A stretch of DNA of 64,000 nt, taken from Abelmoschus esculentus (lineage: Eukaryota > Streptophyta > Magnoliopsida > Malvales > Malvaceae). Each line of letters opens with the position of its first letter. Position 1 is the stretch's first letter. The stretch lies in contig JAUCBN010000038.1 in NCBI GenBank assembly GCA_035048815.1, positions 15,959,001 to 16,023,000 of the forward strand, read 5' to 3'. The notes beneath the pieces were generated by a model. It ran no database searches and was not told the origin of the DNA. It saw nothing but the letters and a program-made list of their open reading frames with translations. A program made the translations under genes and the position numbers. Below are positions 58,164 through 64,000 of this stretch, one piece after another.

Positions 58164-60350
58164 TCAATTCAATTCCATATGTGCCCACTGTTGCAACCCA
58201 TTTTTGAAGGCGTAGTATCCCTCTTGCTCATCCATGTTCTTGAGTAGAAGCTTGATTTCCTTGAAATTTTTGACGTAGTCAAGGATTGATCCATCATGCT
58301 TCAAGTTATGCATCTTCTTGCGGGCTTCCTCGATAGCATTCTTTGGATAGAATTGCTCATTGAATTCTTCATCGAATTCCTTCCATGTCTTGTGGTGCTC
58401 TTCTCCGCACATTTGTGTCGCCACCATAAAAGAGCATCATTAACCAAGTAAATAGATGTTTTTTTTTACCTTTGTAGCACCATCCTCGATTTTCATCAGT
58501 CAAAAATATTGTTCTAAGCCCCATATGAAGTTCTCCACGTCTTAGACAGTCCTTGCCATAGTGAACTCCTTTGGCTTTGGAACATCAATCCTTGGCTTTG
58601 GTGTTGCTACGTCTCCTAGCATACCACTTTGTATAGCCGCCTTGTAGATACGCATTGATGCGTGCTATATATGCGCAATTTTGTGTAATTGAACACGTCA
58701 CAAGTAATAAAGTGATAAACATTATTGTGTATCATCTCCACAGGGATTGGTCTACTTAATATGCGACCTTTTCTCTTCTTGCCCTGCAAAAAAAATAAAA
58801 TAAAAGACACAGATAATTGAGTTGGATTATAACTAAGGAAACAAATTAAAGCAATAAAGATAAATGATCAAGAAATCAAGGATGGAAAAGTGGCTAGGAC
58901 CCAGTTGCGTTATATTGTGGATTTGATTGAGTTGTTTTTATCCAATGCAATCACACAATACTACCTCGATAGTACTGTAGATTATTGCCTCGACAGCGAT
59001 GATGCTTGTCTGTCGCGACAATCTCTTGCTCTTGGGTGGACTTTACCGAAGTTCGGTAAAGTATCCTTTGATGATTTCGTTTATCCCTAAGTCGAAATAC
59101 TTTTGATGATCATTCCTTGATGATACCTCCTGGCGTTAATCAATTATAACCACCAACCAGTACCACACTTCTTTTAGCCATTGAAACTCCAACCTATCCC
59201 TAGGCCGAGTTAGTATTTTCCAATGAAGTCAAATATCGTACTTACTCCTTTCGTGAATCTAACTCTCCTGAGTCTAGATAAATGGATTACTCACAAACCT
59301 CCCTCCCGGGCTTGAATACAAGAACAAAGAATGGAAAAGAGTAATCAAACCTTGATATTTTATTGCATTAAAACAAGAAACAAAGTATAATCTTCTCTCA
59401 CAAATACTCGATAACCTACACCTAAACCCTAGGGGACGATGGAGGAGTTTAGGTTTTTTCTATGAACACTTGATTTCAAGATGTCCTCCTCTCTTCATAG
59501 GCTATGGTTTATATAGGCTTGGCCTAGGGCAAATCTTTCCTAAGTAGGAATACTACTTGGAGTAGGATTACAATATTTTCCATAAATAAAATATTTTTAA
59601 GTTTATTCATATAAGGATTCTTTTCTCACGTGGCCTTTGACATTGACTTTTCGTGTGTTTCCCAGCTCCGATTTCTATGTCGTTTGTCTTAAAACATTTA
59701 CCTTATTTTTCTCTTCAGATCGCCTATCATATCAACATTTGTTCTTCGGGCGCTACCGCGACCTTAGATGCTGCCGCAGCATCAGAGTGCTATCGCGGCG
59801 GGTGCTTAACTGCATTCCAGCTTCATTTTCCAACATCCATCATGCTATCTGGCATTACCTGTGTGGTAGTTTCCTGTCTAAGAGAAAAACAATTAACCGC
59901 ACTTGTTTTATGCCAAAAATAGATAAATTCCTTAATTAAGTATTGAGATGATGAAATATGAAAAATAAGCAGAATTATCCATTATTGCTATTAAGTTTGT
60001 CCACTATTAGCAATAATCGAGTGGGAAAATGATATAAAATAGGAATTTTAGGCACTCATCACGCATCTCACTCTTGAGCTCAGCCATCTCTTTTCTCATA
60101 GCCATAATAGCAGCCTCAAGAGAATCGTCCCTCTCATCCAACTTTACAAAAGTCTCATCTAGCATCTTCTTTATCGTGTTGGAAACGTTCTCTTCAATGG
60201 AATCAATCTGCTCATGATATGATTTTGTAGCTTCTTGAGCCTCTTTGATCTCCATCATGGAGTATTCATACTTGCTAACCCTCTTCTCCATTGTTGAGAT
60301 AATATCTCTCGAACTTTCCTTCTTTTTTCCAGCAGCAACACTAGCACGAG
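58164..60350 (-). pseudogene. Gypsy-2 gag, split by a solo LTR
   Basis: The upstream part (60350-60067) is a charged coiled-coil region: EKRVSKYEYSMMEIKEAQEA and EAAIMAMRKEMAELKSEMR. After the solo LTR the frame resumes with IYKAAIQSGMLGDVATPKPR, RIDVPKPKEFTMA and FKEIKLLLKNMDEQEGYYAF. The order and motifs are those of a common plant gypsy gag with a retrotrans_gag domain. Additional stops occur in the second part. Confidence 0.85.
58656..60061 (-). mobile_element. Solo LTR of an Athila/Tat-like family in Gypsy-2 gag
   Basis: On the - strand TGATGAGTGCCTAAAATTCC...TATAGCACGCATCA, with perfect CGCAT (+ strand) duplications at 58651-58655 and 60062-60066. It shares its first about 180 bp with the 3' LTR at 60386-60826. 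The 1.4-kb body holds a 'cacagggattgg' block at 58740-58752. No coding region. Confidence 0.93.
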
Positions 60351-60385
60351 TGATGAAAGATCTGGAGTTCTATTGGTTCCACCTT

Positions 60386-60826
60386 TGTCATATTGTAGTA
60401 TTTAAGATGTCGGTCCCACGAGGACTGTGTAGATTCTACTACTTGTTATAACTCCACTTAAGAAATTAAAACACAAGTAATGTGATTGGTTTTAATTGCA
60501 TTAACTAAACTATATTAATTTATAGAAAAGAATTAATTGAGAAGAACGAGACTAGATTGAATGCTTTATAGAGAAGAATCCAGTTATATTGTTAATCCAC
60601 TTATTAATGCAATAGGGTTGAACTGCCGCCTCAGCGGATCGCACAAAGGGTCGCCGCAGCTGCCTAGGCGGGGTTATGCCCTGTCGACAATTCAACTTTT
60701 CCATAGTTGAATGCTAAGATATGGAAAATAATCAGAAATATCTATTATTGCATTTAATTCTGTCTTTATTAGCAATAAATAAGTGGAGAAATGATGTGAA
60801 AATAGAGAACTTTTAGGCACTCATCA
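60386..60826 (-). mobile_element. 3' LTR of the Athila-like element
   Basis: It begins TGATGAGTGCCTAAAAGTTC right after the polypurine tract (60827-60843) and ends near ATATGACA. The end is set by its CA dinucleotide and similarity to related LTRs, but no matching target duplication is seen (aaggt against gggtg), so it may be off by a few bases. Confidence 0.65.
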
Positions 60827-61677
60827 CACCCCCAAACTCAAACTATTACTTGTCCTCAAGCAATGCAAAAGATAAATTTAAGTAGGGAATTTTAAAGCGA
60901 TACACCGTCCTGCCTGTCGCGGCAGAATTACTTTCTTAACTCGATCTCTTCTTGGTTCTAGGAATTCCTCGGAATTGGACTATGAGTCTTAGTGTGTGTA
61001 TGCGTAGCTGTGTCAAAGCTAATTTTCTAAGTTATAATCCTTTTTCTAGCTTAAGACTTTTGACTAAGATTTCTTAATTCTTTTGCTTTCTTTCTCCATG
61101 AAATTGATGTATAATTATATATTTCTATATAGTTATGCTTGCTTGAGCCAGTCATGGGAACCTGAAGTGCTTAGCTTTTTCTTACTAGATCCAATGATAG
61201 GCACCTCTAGTAAGTGGGAGAATTCTAAGTCTTAGAGCCAGTCATGGGCACCTCTATGGACTAACTAGAGTCGATGATAGGCACATCTAGTTTAAAATCT
61301 AAGCCTAATTCCTTATTGCTTTTCAAAGAAAAGAACTTTTAAAATCAACTAAGACTAGTAGTGTTTATGTATTTTTCAAGCTCATAGTCTAATCCTAAGT
61401 ACTAATCCTCAGATACCTTTCTGATTTCAAGTATGGTGAATAGTTCATACTACGGCAAATTCTGGAGAATTATATCACTGCCGAAGCAGTTTCAATAAAA
61501 TTCAACAGACTTAAAAAAATTCTATAGTAATACTTAAGTAACTACAACAATATTTAAAGCATTAATTATATACTTCGACTACTTCCATACATTGTATTTA
61601 CAGATTACAAAATAGGCAAATGCTCCCCCAAACTCAAGAAGATGCATTATCCTCAATGCATGTACATGGACATAACC

Positions 61678-61744
61678 GAAAAGAAAAGAAGAAAAGAAAA
61701 AGAAAAGAAAAGAAAAAAAGAAAGAAAAAGGAAAATAAAGAAAA
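61678..61744 (+). repeat. Purine-only tract of gaaaa/agaaaag words
   Basis: A run of about 67 purines, nearly all A with scattered G. It lies in the 3' untranslated stretch of the Athila-like element. It may have grown by slippage. Confidence 0.8.
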
Positions 61745-61910
61745 CTACCGCCCTTTAAAAAGATGTGAAGGATCCGAATAAATTCTCAGAATCACTATTT
61801 ATTATCAGCTTTCAATGAGTGTTTGGTGTCTTCTGGGTCGGTTGCTTCGTCGGTTGCTGGATTACTGCCTTTGGCAGGCTCACCATCGACTTCTTTGCAG
61901 GTCGATGTGG

Positions 61911-62497
61911 CTAGACTATGATAGGAGTTGGGTCTCGTGGTTGCTCCTCTTCTGGATCCAAGTCGATTGGGGATGAAGCAGTTGTTTTTCTTTTCTGCCC
62001 TCTATGTGCTGCAGTAATGAATTCATCAGCAACTCGGAGTTGGCTTGTCAAATCTTTCTCCGAATCACTCCAAGTGAAAGTTATTGACTGCTCTAGTGTT
62101 ACTCCTCTATTGGTGGAGTCCATTCAAAGGAAATCAGCTATTGAATCTGTCGAAAGTGGTTTAGTTGCAGCTGCAACTGCTTCAGTGACAGGAGAGACTA
62201 GGACAGTAGCTGAGACAGATGGTGTAGTAGGGGGAGGTTGATGTGTAGAGAGATCGACTATGAAGTCTGGGAACAACGTTGTACATGTAGGGAGTTATTC
62301 TTTGATGGTGGTGATGATGCATTGTTGAACTCCTTGACATACTTCATGAAGGACATATGTCTTCTCTCCATCCTTTGCAAGATCTCTAAGAGTCCTTCTG
62401 GTGCAGTTTCATCCCTTACTGGTTCTTCGGCTGCAGCAGGTTTGGTCTCGGCCGTATGAGGGATGTATGCTTGTGGATTTGCCTCTTCCACTTGCAT
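61911..62497 (-). pseudogene. C-terminal tail of the Athila-like ORF
   Basis: Frames 62497-62258 (VEEANPQAYIPHTAETKPAA, then LLEILQRMERRHMSFMKYVK) and 62123-61911 (acidic, DLDPEEEQPRDPTP) are glutamate- and proline-rich and have a short coiled-coil-like run. They follow the plant-transposon-protein domain, where such tails are usual. A stop separates them. Confidence 0.5.
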
Positions 62498-62499
62498 TC

Positions 62500-63352
62500 T
62501 TCTTATGTATATTTACCTTTTCCATCCCACACGTTTTGGTGTATAGGTGTCCAAGGGCATGTTTGCAACCCTTTCTAAATTCACCAAAGCAGTAATGAGG
62601 CAAGGGAAGATTATGATACCTTTCTCCTTTGTTGTGCACTCAAATATTTGTTTGCTTATGATGCTGCCAATATCGATCCTTCAGTTGTGGATGATAGAGT
62701 GGATGAGCACCAATCATGGTCTGTCCATCGTCTGGTTTTAAGAGGTTTGTAGTAGATTCCTTTTGACGAAGTCATTCTAAAGTTTGGCTTCTGGGCGGAG
62801 ATCACGGCGGCTAACAGATCCGCGATACTTGCCTTTGTTTCATTCAGCTCCAGGTGTGCAGATTCCGACTTTCATTGCCTCATAATCATTTGCCGTTAGG
62901 GAGACGCCAAACTCTACATGTTCGTCTTTTGTGATGTCAAGTCCGAAATAAGCATTGATGAAGACTTCGGCCACTGGAATTGCCCTTCCTCTGAGGAAGG
63001 CATATGGGTTCTTCGCCACTGGACGGTGGGTGTAGAATTCTCGTACCCATTTGATATTTGCTGGATCTGACTGCCAGGTGAATTGTTGCTATCTTTGAAA
63101 GGTTATTTTCGATAAGATGAAGGCTTCCAAACTTAGATCTTCTTCTTCTTCTATATAGTGGAAGCCTTGCTCCTCCCAGATCTGTTTATTTTTGAAATTC
63201 CTCTCGTATTCATGCTCCACTGCCAGTGTAATTAAGAAAGTAATTGTAATTAAGAAAGTATGGAAAAAATAAGGCTTCCTTCTCTTATTTATAGGCGATG
63301 GCGGCCAACTGTTGGAAACGGCAGTAGTGTCATCAATGTTCTTGGTTTGCAC
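62500..63352 (-). pseudogene. Putative plant transposon protein domain
   Basis: The - strand reads ERNFKNKQIWEEQGFHYIEE, a stop, then WQSDPANIKWVREFYTHRPV and FLRGRAIPVAEVFINAYFGL, and later FPCLITALVNLERVANMPLD. This order (strand-helix start with WxxFY, V(R)G(R)xI/V, FxxxFGL, CLITxL) matches the domain that annotators name putative plant transposon protein, found in Athila/Tat elements. Its function is unknown. Frames are broken by several stops. Confidence 0.65.
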
Positions 63353-63799
63353 GCAACGCTATTCCAACTGGCCCGCATTGGCGGAAGAAACGATGCGGCT
63401 TCGACTTGGGCGACAAGTTTCCCGCTATGATATTTTTTTCTTGAATTGGGCCGCATTTTTGAGTTTGTTCATCTTTATTTCTTTATTGGACCTAAAAACT
63501 GAATAATAAAAGATGAGAGAAATTAAAATTTAAAACTAATTTATGAGAGTTAAAATCTAAATCCTAAAAAAATAATTTTCTAATTCCTAAAAATATTAGA
63601 GACTAATGAATTGAAAAAATTAGGTTACTGTAGAAGTGCAATAAATTGCATCTTCAACAGCAACCATCTTCCCCTTTTTTTTGGAAGAGAAGCTGATGTT
63701 CCAGTTGTTGTCTCCTCATCTGGTGGTTTCTTTCGAATGTATTGTTGTTCAAGGGGCGTGCTGCCTCGGCAGAGGTTGCATTGGCAGATATTGTTTAGG

Positions 63800-63966
63800 T
63801 AATCTGCTTCTGGATTGAAGTTGAATTCAGTTTTAACTTCAATTCTTTTGCATTCATCTAGTTCATCCTGATGCCTTAGATTGTTGAAAACATTGATCTT
63901 TATTTGTTGATCATTGACCCTTATGATCAATTCTCCTTTCTTCATATGGCTAGGAACGACCTTCAT
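63800..63966 (-). pseudogene. Retropepsin C-terminal piece of the Athila-like element
   Basis: The frame begins HMKKGELIIRVNDQQIKINV, then FNNLRHQDELDECKRIEV. Gypsy Athila proteases continue after LGRPF with a similar xxGELxLRVxDEQVxFNVF block. The active-site half lies upstream, outside the window or lost. The remaining 50 codons down to 63625 look like linker. Confidence 0.55.
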
Positions 63967-64000
63967 AATATGATCAGAGTGAGCTCATCTGCTTCACAAT

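Larger units (their letters stand above)
54181..60385 (-). mobile_element. Ty3/gypsy chromovirus, 3' LTR to gag (Gypsy-2)
   Basis: Read on the - strand: gag coiled-coil, gag core, CCHC, protease, RT, RNase H, integrase, chromodomain, polypurine tract and 3' LTR. A different clade from Gypsy-1, judging by its chromodomain (EILADRIVRQKN, QWKGLPDNEGSWEP) and gag (PRIDVPKPKEFT). The 5' LTR is absent because the Athila-like element at 60386 cuts in upstream of gag. A solo LTR interrupts gag. Stops throughout. Confidence 0.87.
60386..64000 (-). mobile_element. Athila/Tat-like Ty3/gypsy element, 3' part, running off the window
   Basis: The - strand has a protease C-terminal piece (63966-63800), a plant-transposon-protein-like domain (about 63230-62500), a long non-coding 3' stretch, the polypurine tract GTTTGAGTTTGGGGGTG and an LTR starting TGATGAGTGCC. 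This tract is characteristic of the Athila/Tat lineage. RT, RNase H and integrase are missing between the first two pieces. Element continues beyond 64000. Confidence 0.75.

Overview
This window looks like repeat-dense, AT-rich nuclear DNA from a flowering plant, most likely a eudicot. It holds no gene that I would call intact. The only host-type coding sequence is a family of cucumisin-like subtilases (three copies, all broken) and a short fragment resembling S-adenosylmethionine decarboxylase carried inside a DNA transposon. Everything else is nested transposable elements, mostly long-terminal-repeat (LTR) retrotransposons and solo LTRs, plus simple repeats. A CACTA-like miniature element with 'agcggcgc' internal motifs recalls elements I know from cotton, but species assignment is only a guess.

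Layout. 1-4346: 3' part of a decayed Ty1/copia element on the + strand, ending in an LTR. 4347-6541: old repeats and the 3' flank of a subtilase. 6542-9724 (- strand): subtilase pseudogene 1, ten exons, open except for one stop codon and one lost splice donor. 9725-11245: divergent intergenic spacer with a TATA box for copy 1, a CACTA-like MITE and an LTR that replaces the promoter of copy 2. 11246-14507 (+ strand): subtilase pseudogene 2 with the same exon structure and several lesions. 14544-24763: solo LTRs (one nested in another), a Tekay-like LTR and AT microsatellites. 24764-35094: a decayed Tekay-type Ty3/gypsy chromovirus on the - strand, with a related solo LTR inserted in its 5' LTR. 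35095-35480: subtilase fragment 3. 35481-45051: more solo LTR and low-complexity sequence. 45052-53142: a Mutator-like element (MULE) with roughly 240-bp terminal inverted repeats and a perfect 9-bp target duplication. It contains a full-length but dead copia element, a solo copia LTR and captured gene pieces, and its empty target site survives elsewhere in the window. 54181-60385: a second Ty3/gypsy chromovirus on the - strand, with a solo LTR in gag. 60386-64000: the 3' part of an Athila/Tat-like element running off the window.

How the parts relate. Target-site duplications let the insertions be ordered. A Tekay-like LTR sat in an old repeat, that unit was duplicated, one copy took the MULE, and the MULE then took a copia element and a copia LTR. 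Nine LTR units stand without a partner LTR or internal region; five of them have perfect 5-bp target duplications and two more have one mismatch. This points to frequent LTR-LTR recombination. The head-to-head subtilase pseudogenes could form double-stranded RNA if both were transcribed. I see no CRISPR array, rRNA or operon, as expected for plant DNA, and no system that I can defend as wholly new. The MULE with its captures and empty site, the conserved GC-AG introns, the bZIP/W-box array and the tRNA-like block are the items most worth a second look.
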